64,000 bases of DNA from Psychrobacillus sp. FSL K6-2836 (GCF_038003085.1 NZ_JBBOOM010000001.1:372001-436000); one strand, 5' to 3'. Positions 49,920 to 60,057 are shown, numbered from the stretch's first letter. Translations and numbers: made by a program. The notes: a model not told the origin generated them from the sequence alone.

Positions 49920-51953
49920 TTACTGTAATATAGATAACGATGATGGAATATTTAATACATCCTCTTTAAAAAAGTCTTTTATACTAATAAATACTGGAGG
50001 TATTTGAGAACTTCCCTCTGATATTAAGGCACTATTAACTTCTTCTACATATTTGAAGGATAAAAGTGTTTTTTTAGATTCGATAAATGAAATAAATTCA
50101 TTTTTATTTTTATTTGCTTGATTAGTTTTACAAAATATAAAATGTGAATCTCCTTTAAGATTAGTAAACATTGAATCTTCATTTAATTCATATTCATCAA
50201 ATGCAATATCCCCATAATCCTTTTTATATTCTTCTATAACAGATTCTATTACCTTTTTATATATTTTGGGATCTAAAACATCTTCAATCCTAGTAACCGT
50301 ATATGCTGCACTTGGGTTAAAATTATCAAAACTCATCAAATCTAACCTATTACTACTAGTATTTATTTGAAGTCGTTTCAATTGAATATTTCCAGACGGA
50401 TCTTTCCCTAAATCTGAGTTATTAATTAAATTCGAATCTGTGTCTGTTAGACAAAGAACTTTTTTTACACTGTTGGCTCTCTTATCAATTTTCAGTGGCA
50501 TTACTAATAGATTATAGATATTTCTTACATTATTAATTCCTCCAACTGGCAGAATTCTAACCTTATTAGTATCTAATAAGGTCTCTAAGTACCTTTTATC
50601 GGTTCCTCCTTCGCATAAAATTAAATGTTTGGAGGATTCCTTCCTAATGTATGTTGAGAGACTTATTGCCAAATCATAAATACTTTTAAGTGTAATCTCA
50701 TCTGGGAAGTACTCTTGATTATCAAGATAATTATAGAAGTCAAAAGTTGAAAATTTATTCTTATAACTCGAATCTTCAGTTTCAGATAAATGTAAAAGAG
50801 TTCCATTTTCTATTACTGGTAGAATACCGTACCAATGTGTTGTTACCATAACCTGATTTCCAAAATCATTGGCAAGCCTTTCCAATCTTTCGAATTGATC
50901 AAAACAATTTGTAAGATCTTGTGAAACTTCTGGTTCATCAATTGCTAATATTACATTTCTACCATTAGCTTCTGCTTCTTTTCCTCTATTTTTGAGAAAT
51001 GCATATATTATATCAATCATTGCTCTGCGTTGTTCACCAGAACTCAATTCTTCAATCTCTTTTTGGGAACTTTTTAAAGTTCTCTTAGAAAAATATCCTT
51101 CCAAAATATTATCTACTATATCTGAGGCTGTTAAATTTTGCTTTCTATTTCTTATTGCTTTAAATTCGTAATCTGGGTTCACTAATTTAATAATGTTATT
51201 TATATCCTCAATAAATACATTTAATTGACCATTTACATGGTCTATAAAAGATTGATTCTTATCATCTACTCTCAATTTCTCCTTTAAGAGTTCTTCAATC
51301 TTTGATATAACGTTTTGATTCATTACTTTTTGCATTTGTATATTCTCAATTCTAAGCGTTAACCGTGCCTGCTGTTCTACAGGAATATAAATATAGTTAT
51401 AGTAATTTTCAATGACATTATTAACTTGATCTAATGTTATTTCTCCAAATTCTTTTACTATAGATGAGAAAGGTTTACTAGTACCCTTAGAATCAACGTT
51501 TCTTCCTATCACTAATAAATAATGTGTATTAGAATATCTCCGTTTAAGTTCGTCAATTTCTTTAAAGAATTCCTTTATATATGGTCTTCTTGTAGCGCCT
51601 TTGAATGTCTCATTTGCCTCTTCCCAAAGATACTTACTAACCTTTTCTAATCCAGTTATTATATCTTGAGATTTTGATTTAAACTCAGGAGAGCTTTTCA
51701 ACCATTGTTCTATTGAGTTTTTTTCTATAAGGAATACAGGAGAGATAAACATGTCTTCTTTATTTTTACTATTTCTATTAGAATTCCATACTCCTTGTTT
51801 AAAATAGCAATTTAAGGCTTCTAAAATCGCACTTTTTCCAGTTCCGTTTTTACCTACAATTGTTGTGAATTTATATTTATCATTTTTACATAAATGTATA
51901 TATGCAGTTTGTCCGTAAGATTTAAAACCGTTAATAAATACACCCAAAATCAT
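49920..51953 (-). CDS. OLD-like ATPase with C-terminal TOPRIM nuclease
   Basis: 677 residues. SMC/ABC-type head: Walker A GKNGTGKS (34-41), signature ELSSGEQRRAMID, Walker B ILAIDEPEVSQDL and HWYG switch His. The C-terminal TOPRIM has HLILCEGGTDKRYLETLL (metal Glu) and VLCLTDTDSNL (DxD). Such overcoming-lysogenization-defect nucleases act in anti-phage systems (GajA of Gabija, AriA-like ATPases). No UvrD helicase (GajB) is adjacent, so it is not canonical Gabija. Confidence 0.8.
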   Translation of the reverse strand: MILGVFINGFKSYGQTAYIHLCKNDKYKFTTIVGKNGTGKSAILEALNCYFKQGVWNSNRNSKNKEDMFISPVFLIEKNSIEQWLKSSPEFKSKSQDIITGLEKVSKYLWEEANETFKGATRRPYIKEFFKEIDELKRRYSNTHYLLVIGRNVDSKGTSKPFSSIVKEFGEITLDQVNNVIENYYNYIYIPVEQQARLTLRIENIQMQKVMNQNVISKIEELLKEKLRVDDKNQSFIDHVNGQLNVFIEDINNIIKLVNPDYEFKAIRNRKQNLTASDIVDNILEGYFSKRTLKSSQKEIEELSSGEQRRAMIDIIYAFLKNRGKEAEANGRNVILAIDEPEVSQDLTNCFDQFERLERLANDFGNQVMVTTHWYGILPVIENGTLLHLSETEDSSYKNKFSTFDFYNYLDNQEYFPDEITLKSIYDLAISLSTYIRKESSKHLILCEGGTDKRYLETLLDTNKVRILPVGGINNVRNIYNLLVMPLKIDKRANSVKKVLCLTDTDSNLINNSDLGKDPSGNIQLKRLQINTSSNRLDLMSFDNFNPSAAYTVTRIEDVLDPKIYKKVIESVIEEYKKDYGDIAFDEYELNEDSMFTNLKGDSHFIFCKTNQANKNKNEFISFIESKKTLLSFKYVEEVNSALISEGSSQIPPVFISIKDFFKEDVLNIPSSLSILQ

Positions 51954-52074
51954 TACATCACCAGATCCTTATTCATATTTTTATGTCGATATTTTTTAGG
52001 GCAAATATTCAAATGAATTTAAGAATGTGGTTCTCCATCCTTCATAAGTTGAATTTTATAAATCCATTGTGTTA

Positions 52075-52686
52075 TTAATAAAATTCCAAGCGCAATAAAC
52101 TTCGGCTAAAATAATACGATTTAATACTTTTTAAGCTATGAATATTTTTTCTACTAGGATGAAGTGGTCGTTTTTTATTAGAAATAAATTTAAGAAATTT
52201 TTTTCTGCCATAGTTGAACACATAAAGTGAATTTTCCTTATTTCGCTTTTCTATAATCTTAATTACAGCTTTCACACGTTCGTTATGTAATTTAGCAGGT
52301 AGCCCTTTCGGAACATCTCCCCATGCAAAAATTATTTTATCTGCACTTTTTATTGCTTTAGAGATTGCTGCTTCATTTTGATTAATTATCTGCAAGTTAT
52401 TCTTTTTTTGAACCAAATCACCTAATTTTTTAGAGTCGGGTTCATAGAATGGAAATAAGTTTAATATATAAATTGTTTGAGAGATTGTACTCAAAGCATG
52501 AATTACTTTGTTGACAGTATCATCTGAATAATTAGCATCCGCTGCACTAGGATTCATCATTATTACTACCGTGTTTTGATTATTTGATTGAAGGTTATTA
52601 TCAAACTTTAAAAGATTTCTATAGTATGTTTTCTTTATTGGAATCATTTCAGAAACTTTCACATACGATGGGTATTCTTTAGCCAT
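52075..52686 (-). CDS. DUF1643 family protein
   Basis: 203 residues. Family hallmarks: VVIMMNPSAADANYSDDTVN, YILNLFPFYEPDSKKL, FAWGDVPKG and RPLHPSR near the end. A Rossmann-like fold is likely. Function unknown; DUF1643 genes are often found in mobile elements. Located 121 nt upstream of the OLD-like gene and 36 nt after the AAA+ gene. Confidence 0.8.
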   Translation of the reverse strand: MAKEYPSYVKVSEMIPIKKTYYRNLLKFDNNLQSNNQNTVVIMMNPSAADANYSDDTVNKVIHALSTISQTIYILNLFPFYEPDSKKLGDLVQKKNNLQIINQNEAAISKAIKSADKIIFAWGDVPKGLPAKLHNERVKAVIKIIEKRNKENSLYVFNYGRKKFLKFISNKKRPLHPSRKNIHSLKSIKSYYFSRSLLRLEFY

Positions 52687-52722
52687 ATAATCCCTCCTTC
52701 TTTGTAATAATTTCTTTTGTAA

Positions 52723-53814
52723 CTAAATATAGTCAATCAAGGGTGTAGCAATCATTTGTTTAAGATATCTTCTTATATCACGTGCATTATTTATAGCAGA
52801 TAAGTGTTGTTTTAATAAATCTGGAATTTTAATTGTTGAAATAATTTCAATTTCTTCTATTGAATATTTAGCGATTTCTTCGTTATAAATTTTATCAATC
52901 AATTGTTCTTTTACCTCATTTGAAAATTGTTGAAAACTTATAAAAGCATCAAATCGAGAGAATATTGCTTCTCCTAGATTTTTTCTGATATCAGGCTCTG
53001 ATACATAATTTGAAGTACATAGAATTACTGCATTTTTTAAGTTGACATTATAATATTTATCTTCATAGATTCCCTCATCAAATAACTGATAAAAGGCACT
53101 AAAGAAAACCTTGTTACACTTATCAAATTCATCTAATAAAATAATATTTGATTCTCTATCTATTAAATCTTTCGCAAATGAATTAGTTCTATCTCCGAAT
53201 ATATAGCTGTAAAAACTATCGTTATGAAACATAGAAAATTGTTTTCTTAAAAGCTTATTATCTTGGTTAATAGCTTGATTTATGAATTGTGCAGTTTCGG
53301 TTTTACCTACTCCGGGAGGACCGTACAGCATAATTATTTTTGGTTTAGAGTCATGATTATTTGTTAAATCATAAAGTGCTGTAAGAATCTCTATTTTCAC
53401 TTGAGATTGACCTAGTATTTTTTTATCAAAATTTCCTTTGATCTCTTTAAGAGCATCTTTAGTTGTCTTTGGGTAGGATGAAAACTGAATCGAAAGTTCA
53501 AAATGATCATTATAAATATGGATTTGATCATAGATACGGGTAGGTGGATTATGAAGGTAAATTTCTGTATACCCTAAATAATTTTGGTAAATCAAAATAC
53601 TGATGATAAATCTTTCGATAAATGCATCTGTTACTCCACCATATTCTTCAGTAGTAACCGTTAGAGAATTATAAGTACCAATTAATTCATCTTCAATTGG
53701 ATTAGAGCGCCTAGCATCACTCCATCTGACCATCTCTGAAAGACTTATAGTATCTTCAGTTGGAATTTTCGAGTTAAATTCTTTCATTGGTCCGTAGATA
53801 ATATTAATTTTCAT
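52723..53814 (-). CDS. Clp/torsin-type AAA+ ATPase
   Basis: About 363 residues. A unique N-terminal domain (1-125; EDTISLSEMVRWSDARRSN) then a Clp-type AAA+ module: box II ILGQSQVK, Walker A GPPGVGKT (169-176), Walker B IILLDEFDKC, sensor 1 VILCTSNY and Arg finger in AIFSRFD. The D2 small lid follows. ATG (53814) overlaps the upstream stop by 11 nt. A remodelling motor partnered with the DUF6414-like protein; no protease neighbour and no ClpP-loop evident. Confidence 0.75.
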   Translation of the reverse strand: MKINIIYGPMKEFNSKIPTEDTISLSEMVRWSDARRSNPIEDELIGTYNSLTVTTEEYGGVTDAFIERFIISILIYQNYLGYTEIYLHNPPTRIYDQIHIYNDHFELSIQFSSYPKTTKDALKEIKGNFDKKILGQSQVKIEILTALYDLTNNHDSKPKIIMLYGPPGVGKTETAQFINQAINQDNKLLRKQFSMFHNDSFYSYIFGDRTNSFAKDLIDRESNIILLDEFDKCNKVFFSAFYQLFDEGIYEDKYYNVNLKNAVILCTSNYVSEPDIRKNLGEAIFSRFDAFISFQQFSNEVKEQLIDKIYNEEIAKYSIEEIEIISTIKIPDLLKQHLSAINNARDIRRYLKQMIATPLIDYI

Positions 53815-54586
53815 ATTGAATTTCACCTATCCCAGCTAAAATAACATCATATAGTTTTAACTTTGTATTTGCACCAGATTGGATGGAAGAATTATTCCCC
53901 ATAATAGCGTGTATATTCAATGATTCAATGGAAGGAGAATCACCTGAAAGTTCATTCTGCATAATAAGTTCTTCTTTATTACAATCACCAACCTCTATTG
54001 CAATAAAGGTTAAGTTCATTTTGGGTAAGTCGGTTAACATGTATGCATTTTTAAAAGCATTAATGTTAAAACGAAGAACTATTTCCGTTTGATTTTTATA
54101 AGCAACCATTTCATAGTATCCTTTAGCTGCTGTAAGAATTTCATCAATATTTTGTAGGTCAAGATCTCTAAGTTCGTCTATTGCTTCTGAACCTTCTCTA
54201 AAAATTTTCATATAAGGTGCATACATCTTCATAAATGCAAAAGAATCTTTTAGAGCTGTAACTTTATATCCTTCAAGTATCTCAATTGTTTTGTTCCCCA
54301 CTAATTTTTCTTTCAAAGTAACAAAATCAGTTAAAATTGTATTTGTGACTGTTTTAGTGGCCAGTGTATCTTTGCTATGAGAAACATTAGCACTTACTTT
54401 TGTATTGAATGCTGCTTTAACGATATTTAAAAATCCAGTACTTGCTCCAGCTGAAAGATCTCCACCTGCTTCACCCTTCAGACTAACTGTCCCATTGCTC
54501 TCGTCAATTGAGGAAATTTGTCCTCCATATTCAATTAGCAGAATATCTGTTGCTGAACCTTCATCAAAATATATTATTTTACGCAT
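53804..54586 (-). CDS. DUF6414-like protein
   Basis: 260 residues. Starts RKIIYFDEGSATDILLIEYGG, then a Gly/Ala/Ser-rich stretch (GEAGGDLSAGASTGFLN) and TKTVTNTILTDFVTLKEKL, as in DUF6414 proteins of defence neighbourhoods; assignment from memory of the pattern, so moderate. The C-terminal half is alpha/beta. First gene of the leftward cluster, translationally coupled with the AAA+ motor. AGGGAG upstream. Confidence 0.55.
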   Translation of the reverse strand: MRKIIYFDEGSATDILLIEYGGQISSIDESNGTVSLKGEAGGDLSAGASTGFLNIVKAAFNTKVSANVSHSKDTLATKTVTNTILTDFVTLKEKLVGNKTIEILEGYKVTALKDSFAFMKMYAPYMKIFREGSEAIDELRDLDLQNIDEILTAAKGYYEMVAYKNQTEIVLRFNINAFKNAYMLTDLPKMNLTFIAIEVGDCNKEELIMQNELSGDSPSIESLNIHAIMGNNSSIQSGANTKLKLYDVILAGIGEIQYEN

Positions 54587-54694
54587 TTATTAAAACTCCC
54601 TTTCTATATTTAATTGTGGTGAAAATAATAGCTAACTACTTTCTAGAAGTATACATCATGGATCGATCACAATATTATTTTTCAGGTATTAACC

Positions 54695-54721
54695 ACTACT
54701 ACTACTACTACTACTACTACT
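54695..54721. repeat. (ACT)9 microsatellite
   Basis: Nine perfect ACT units, 109 bp upstream of the DUF6414-like start and outside any gene. Slippage would change spacing of upstream promoter elements in steps of 3 bp. A weak -10 (TATACT, minus) lies nearer the gene. Confidence 0.9.
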
Positions 54722-54887
54722 TAACTAAATGAATTTAAAAACACTATTCCAGTAAATAAAGATAATATTACGAATAATGCTTGATTATATTAAAACATTG
54801 CCTTCATGAATAGGATACTAAGGCTCGATGGAAGAGCATTTAATTTATTTAACCATCGCTATACCGCTTATAACAAACGTTTAGGTT

Positions 54888-54896
54888 CCCCCCCCC
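54888..54896. repeat. C9 homopolymer tract
   Basis: Nine C in an AT-rich intergenic region between two divergent defence operons; slippage-prone. Confidence 0.85.
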
Positions 54897-55038
54897 TTTA
54901 CAGCTTCCCTAGTGATCAGATTCTAGCGTAACTTCTCCGAAATTTTCCCCCTCGAATACAATATCCTCCATTAGAACTGAGCAACTTAAAACTAATTTAC
55001 GAATATTTAAATTAAAGAGAGAAATCTATATATTTCGG

Positions 55039-55092
55039 AAAAGGAAAATAGTAACATAAGTAATGTACTTATTATAGTATTATTTTCCTTTT
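55039..55092. promoter_or_regulatory. Nested inverted repeat before the McrBC-like operon
   Basis: Outer arms AAAAGGAAAATA/TATTTTCCTTTT and inner palindrome ATAAGTA-ATG-TACTTAT. About 50 bp ahead of the first start codon; could be an operator or a leader hairpin/attenuator. The remaining intergenic DNA (54587-55142) has no gene. Confidence 0.65.
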
Positions 55093-55142
55093 GGATTTTC
55101 CACATTTAAAGTTAGGTAATTATTTTTACAAAGGAGGACGAC

Positions 55143-56183
55143 ATGAGTAAGGGCATTGATATTAATATATGGAAATTCCTGATTAATCGACTAGACGAAA
55201 AGCAAAAAAAAGAAATACTCACAAGAAAAAATGTAAGAATAGGAAATATCCAAAGCCAATTAATTAACAAAGAAAGTCAATGGAAAATTGTCTTAAACCT
55301 GCTGAATAACAGCCTGAATAAGACTAATATTCAAAAAGCTATAGTTGCTTATTATGTTGAGACCCTCATTCCTGATCTAAATAAAGATATGAATAATAAA
55401 GCATCGCATTTAGATGCTTTAGATAATATCGAAAAAGGAAAATACGAGGAAAAAATTAAAGAACATGGTTTCTTATATATTCTTTTGTATTTAGTCTCTA
55501 AAAATAATTCTAGAGCTAATGAAATAATAAATTTGCAACCAGAAGAAGTTATTAAAGAAATAGTCATCGACACCAATCAAGTCGAACTTGCCAAAGCATT
55601 AGAAGAAATTAGGGATCTAAAAAAAGAAATTAGTATTATAACAAAAGCCCACAAAGGCCTGCAAAAAAAGTTTGATACTCTAGAAACAAAATACAATCAT
55701 ATGACTATTCAATATACAAATGAAATTAAAAAAATGGAAGATAGTTATATTAAAGATATGGAGGAATCTTCAGATGTTTTAGATTTAGAGAGGATAGAAT
55801 TTAAAGCAAAATTACTTTTACTAAATGAAAAAAATACCATTCTTCAAAATCAATTAGTAGAATTGCAAAAAGATAAGAATGAAAAAACAGAAATAAATAA
55901 TATACTTGAAAAAAATGTCTTGTCAAGTGTAATAGAAAATAAAAGAAAGAAAGTTAGAGTTTTGGTTTTTGGAGATTTACCTTTGAACGCACAGAAAACT
56001 GATACTCACGAATTTGAATATTTCAATAAAGATATTTCTACATATATGTTTAATGAAGATTACGAAGAATATTGGTGTGTCGAAGATAAACTATCAGCTA
56101 AAGAAAAAAGACAATTACAAAGAAACCCCAATAGCAATAAAGTAAATATTGATAAAAAAAATTACAGTAAATTAGTCCATTAA
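55143..56183 (+). CDS. Coiled-coil protein, first gene of the McrBC-like operon
   Basis: 346 residues. N-terminal helical domain (1-125), a long coiled coil (about 140-260, LAKALEEIRDLKKEISII ...), and a small C-terminal alpha/beta domain starting KKVRVLVFGDLPLNAQKT. Family not recognised. AAAGGAGG before the ATG and 24 nt before the McrB-like gene. Coiled-coil partners are known in coiled-coil nuclease tandem (CoCoNuT) relatives of McrBC; membership is possible, not shown. Confidence 0.65.
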   Translation: MSKGIDINIWKFLINRLDEKQKKEILTRKNVRIGNIQSQLINKESQWKIVLNLLNNSLNKTNIQKAIVAYYVETLIPDLNKDMNNKASHLDALDNIEKGKYEEKIKEHGFLYILLYLVSKNNSRANEIINLQPEEVIKEIVIDTNQVELAKALEEIRDLKKEISIITKAHKGLQKKFDTLETKYNHMTIQYTNEIKKMEDSYIKDMEESSDVLDLERIEFKAKLLLLNEKNTILQNQLVELQKDKNEKTEINNILEKNVLSSVIENKRKKVRVLVFGDLPLNAQKTDTHEFEYFNKDISTYMFNEDYEEYWCVEDKLSAKEKRQLQRNPNSNKVNIDKKNYSKLVH

Positions 56184-56207
56184 TTTAATAAGGAGAATTG
56201 ATACAAA

Positions 56208-58238
56208 GTGTATATTCAGACAGAAAACAAAATTTTCGGTAATTATTATTTAGGAAGATTAGCAAGTCCTGGAGAAATGAAAAGTGGTCAAGATCCATTA
56301 TACGATGGGGCGAGTGGATTTAAGGTAAATATTAAAATCTTATCAAAGGTTCCGGACCGCATAGAGACCGAATTGAATCGATTAGGAAACGTAGTAAAAG
56401 CACTTGATACTCGGTTGCGTAGTGGATATAAATATGCACATTCTGAATATAGAAATTCGTCAAAACAAGAGAAAAGAAAACAGTTATATCAAGATTTTAG
56501 TAAGTCTATAGTAATTTTTAAGCTTGAGTATAATGATGGATACTATAATGTTATTAATCCGGTCTTTACTACAAAAGATAAGGATTTTTCACCTGAACAA
56601 GAGTTCGATACAATTCCTTACTTTAAAGTTTCCGATGTAAATCAGTTTATTGATTTATTAAAAAGTGGTGCTAAGATTACTGAGTTACGTGAGTATATTG
56701 ATAACACAAGGTTTGATGCATTAATGTTCGAAGACTCATTTATTCCTCCCTACGTTATTTTACAAGAAAGTGAAGAAAAGGTTTTTGCATATGGCCCTCT
56801 AAATGATATTAATAATGACGATAGTCCCGTTTCCTTTTCCTTTTCTTTTTCGGACGAGGCAAACAAAATTATTATTGAAGATGACGACTTTTTGTATAGT
56901 AATTACAGCAATGTAGAAAGCAATGAAGAAAATTTGGAAAAGTTGACTTGTTTCTTTATAGAAAAACATGCATCAAATCCTATTAGGGAGACATTAAGAA
57001 AAAATGAAAAAAAACTATCTGACGAAAAGAAAAAGGATGAAATACTTTTAAATAATAATATTCAAGAAAAAACTAATAATCACTTAGAAAAAGTTCAGGG
57101 AGAAGCTGAACAAGTTGAGCAAAAGATTTTATTTAATTTTAAAATGATTGCAGAGAGTCATGGTTTATTTTATACGGATGAAGATCTTTACAATTTTCAC
57201 ACCTCTATGAAAACTGGAAATTTAGTGATTTTAGCTGGAATGAGTGGAACTGGAAAATCTAAAATTGTAAACTGTTATGCAGAAGCTCTAGGATTAGCAG
57301 ATAGAGGAAATTATAAAAAGATTCCAGTTAGACCATTTTGGCAAGATGATAGTGATTTATTAGGTTATTTAGATGTTTTAAATAATATTTACCGACCTGG
57401 CGATTCTGGTTTAATTGATTTTCTCATCAAAGCTAATAAAGACGAAAACAAAGATCAACTCCATATTGTTTGTTTTGACGAGATGAATTTGGCTCGTGTA
57501 GAGCATTATTTTTCTCAATTTCTTTCAGTATTAGAAGAAGTTAGCGAAGATCAGCGAAGAATTACCTTATACAACAAAGATTATCAAAATCGCTTATACA
57601 ATTCTAGAGAATACTCTGACACTGTTAAAATAGCTGATAATGTCCTATTTGTAGGAACTGTAAATTTAGATGAATCAACATATCATTTTTCAGACAAAGT
57701 ATTAGATAGGGCTAATGTAATTCATCTCAAACTTCGAAAGTTTAAAGAAGTTGCACAATCAGCTGAAAAATCAAATGTTGCTGATAGTATTGGCTCAGCA
57801 GCTTTTACGAAAACACAATTTTTTGGTACACGCCCGTCTTCTATAGAGGAAAATAAATTTCTCTTACAGGACAGTGAATTAGATTTCCTATGGGACGTTC
57901 ATGAACTTTTACAAAGTGCAAATAACCAGTTAGGAATTGGTTTTAGAATAGTTAGACAAATAGATCATTATTTACAATGTTTACCTAGTAACAATGAACT
58001 TACGCGTGAAAAAGCAATCGATCTCCAAATTCTTCAACGTATACTTACAAAAATACGTGGAGGTGAGGATCAACTCTCATTTATTGTAGGTGTATATGAT
58101 GGAAGTTCTAACCAAGTTATAGACAGCTCTCTAATTCGTTTGTTTGATCAATATAGTGAGATTTCAAATTTTGATGATTCAAGATTAAGAATACTTAATT
58201 TAGCCAAGGAGTTACAAGTTTATGGACATACCATTTAA
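56208..58238 (+). CDS. McrB-like AAA+ NTPase
   Basis: 676 residues, GTG start. About 330-residue N-terminal region (probably target recognition plus a Lys/Glu coiled linker) followed by the McrB AAA+ motor: Walker A GMSGTGKS (about 345-352), Walker B VCFDEMNLARVEHYFS, and the McrB signature position as GTVNLDESTYHFSDKVLDRAN (NLDE instead of the NTAD of E. coli McrB, which reads guanine). A modified-DNA or RNA restriction motor; nucleotide preference may differ. Overlaps the McrC-like gene by 17 nt. Confidence 0.85.
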   Translation: MYIQTENKIFGNYYLGRLASPGEMKSGQDPLYDGASGFKVNIKILSKVPDRIETELNRLGNVVKALDTRLRSGYKYAHSEYRNSSKQEKRKQLYQDFSKSIVIFKLEYNDGYYNVINPVFTTKDKDFSPEQEFDTIPYFKVSDVNQFIDLLKSGAKITELREYIDNTRFDALMFEDSFIPPYVILQESEEKVFAYGPLNDINNDDSPVSFSFSFSDEANKIIIEDDDFLYSNYSNVESNEENLEKLTCFFIEKHASNPIRETLRKNEKKLSDEKKKDEILLNNNIQEKTNNHLEKVQGEAEQVEQKILFNFKMIAESHGLFYTDEDLYNFHTSMKTGNLVILAGMSGTGKSKIVNCYAEALGLADRGNYKKIPVRPFWQDDSDLLGYLDVLNNIYRPGDSGLIDFLIKANKDENKDQLHIVCFDEMNLARVEHYFSQFLSVLEEVSEDQRRITLYNKDYQNRLYNSREYSDTVKIADNVLFVGTVNLDESTYHFSDKVLDRANVIHLKLRKFKEVAQSAEKSNVADSIGSAAFTKTQFFGTRPSSIEENKFLLQDSELDFLWDVHELLQSANNQLGIGFRIVRQIDHYLQCLPSNNELTREKAIDLQILQRILTKIRGGEDQLSFIVGVYDGSSNQVIDSSLIRLFDQYSEISNFDDSRLRILNLAKELQVYGHTI

Positions 58239-60057
58239 ATTTAAAATTCAAGAAAAAATTAAAAGCAGCTTTGTAAATGAATTTCAAGATGAAATGGTAG
58301 ACTACAGCGAATATTTTTTTACAACTAAAATGATGAATACTGTTTCAGAAGATTTAATGATTCCTATTACCGAAAACAGAGATATTATAATGGAATTTAA
58401 TTCTTCCGAAAATAATGCACGTATATATATGGATACCTTAGACTATTACCAAAATTCTATATGTAAAGAAGATGATAATGGAAATATTTATATTGAAGAA
58501 TCTTTTGAACCTATTATTCTTTATAAAAACTCTTCTACTAATAGTTCAAATACAGACTATTATCCGTTTGTTCCTGGTACTTACCAGATATATGTTACAT
58601 GTGGTTCTGAAAAATACTATGCCTATATCAAGGTTAATCCAAAACAAATTACAGATGTTGAGTTAGGTATAATGAGAGAAGAAATAGAAGAAATGATTGA
58701 GAATTTAGCTCATATGCTAGTGAGTAATGAATCTTCTACTAAAATGGATAAAGAACTAGAAAAAAAAGAATCTATTTCTAGTCAATTACTAATATTGGCG
58801 CAAAACTGTAACAAAATAATTCCAATTGTAAATGAAATTAAGCTTACACCTAGATCTAAGGTTATCAATCATTATCAATTAGAAGACAGTTCTAAAGCTA
58901 GAATTATTGATCAAGAAACTGTAAAACATCGCTTGAAGCAAATGGATGTAAAGAAAAGATTATTAGTACCTAAGCGATTGATTACTAGAAATCTTCCAGA
59001 GAATCAGATTCTAGTAGAAATTGTTAGATATTTAAAAAAAGTGACTCGCACTGCTATTCAATATACAGAACAAATGATTCCGCACATTGAATACGATACA
59101 AACAGACTTAGCGGTGGTAAATACCCAAGACCTGAAAATGAACGAACAATTTACCTTAAACAAATTGAATCTCTAAGAGAAAATAGATTAAAAATGAAAA
59201 AATTATATAATGCTTTTAACTTTCTACTCCAATCTGATTGGGTCAAAGAAGTAAATGGGACATCCAGTAATGCAGTTGGTCTTCATTTAGACGGTCGATA
59301 TAGATTTTTACATCAAATTTCACGGGAATTAAAAAACACGAAACAAACAATTCAGTTAAACGCCGACTTTTCATATCGGTGGAAAAGAACGGATAAATTG
59401 TATGAAATGTGGGGATTCATAAAATTATTAAAAGCTCTTCAATCTCCAACTTTAAATTTCAAGCCCGTAAAAGGTTGGATTTATGACGACAAAGAAATAT
59501 TCACCACTTGGCAAGTTCCTTTACTCGAAGAGGGTACAATAATATCACTCCAAGGTGCCGGAAACAAAACCATAAACTTAGTTTACGATAAGCCTATTTC
59601 CTATGATAGAAAAACAACAACATTCGATGACCCATTATACTCACGCTTTCCAAATAACAGACCTGATACACGAATTGATTTCTATGAAAATGATATCTAT
59701 GAAGCAAGTTTTATCATAGACTTTAAATATAGACCAGCGACAGCTATAGGAAATTTGGGAGTTAGTGATTATAATAACGAATGGAAAGCATATAAACAAT
59801 TACTTCATTACTCTAAATTCGATAGTGAATTTGTGAGTAAATCAAAAGATTATATCGTTCCTGATAAAATCTCACGCAATAAGACACCTATCGCCGGAGT
59901 TTGGGTCATCTTTCCAAATTCAATTAATAATAACAAAAGTAATAAAGAAATAATAAAGAAAGACTGGCTGACCAAAGTACCATATAGTCCAGGAGATGAC
60001 TCAGAAAAGATTGAAAATCTCATCTTTGAAGCATTAAAATATGAATTGTTTATATAG
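58222..60057 (+). CDS. DUF2357/McrC-like PD-(D/E)XK nuclease
   Basis: 611 residues. N-terminal DUF2357-type region (helical and beta segments to about 400), then a PD-(D/E)XK core with PDTRIDF (about 480) and IIDFKYRPA (about 500). The size and order match DUF2357-bearing McrC homologues, the cleaving subunit of McrBC. AAGGAG lies 8 nt before the ATG. Third gene of the operon, closed by a strong terminator. Confidence 0.85.
   Translation: MDIPFKFKIQEKIKSSFVNEFQDEMVDYSEYFFTTKMMNTVSEDLMIPITENRDIIMEFNSSENNARIYMDTLDYYQNSICKEDDNGNIYIEESFEPIILYKNSSTNSSNTDYYPFVPGTYQIYVTCGSEKYYAYIKVNPKQITDVELGIMREEIEEMIENLAHMLVSNESSTKMDKELEKKESISSQLLILAQNCNKIIPIVNEIKLTPRSKVINHYQLEDSSKARIIDQETVKHRLKQMDVKKRLLVPKRLITRNLPENQILVEIVRYLKKVTRTAIQYTEQMIPHIEYDTNRLSGGKYPRPENERTIYLKQIESLRENRLKMKKLYNAFNFLLQSDWVKEVNGTSSNAVGLHLDGRYRFLHQISRELKNTKQTIQLNADFSYRWKRTDKLYEMWGFIKLLKALQSPTLNFKPVKGWIYDDKEIFTTWQVPLLEEGTIISLQGAGNKTINLVYDKPISYDRKTTTFDDPLYSRFPNNRPDTRIDFYENDIYEASFIIDFKYRPATAIGNLGVSDYNNEWKAYKQLLHYSKFDSEFVSKSKDYIVPDKISRNKTPIAGVWVIFPNSINNNKSNKEIIKKDWLTKVPYSPGDDSEKIENLIFEALKYELFI

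Noticed and set aside
49920-51953. Calling the OLD-like protein Gabija GajA
   Set aside because: No UvrD-type GajB helicase on either side.
54695-54721. Trinucleotide repeat as a CRISPR array
   Set aside because: Contiguous 3-bp units without spacers; no cas genes in the window.
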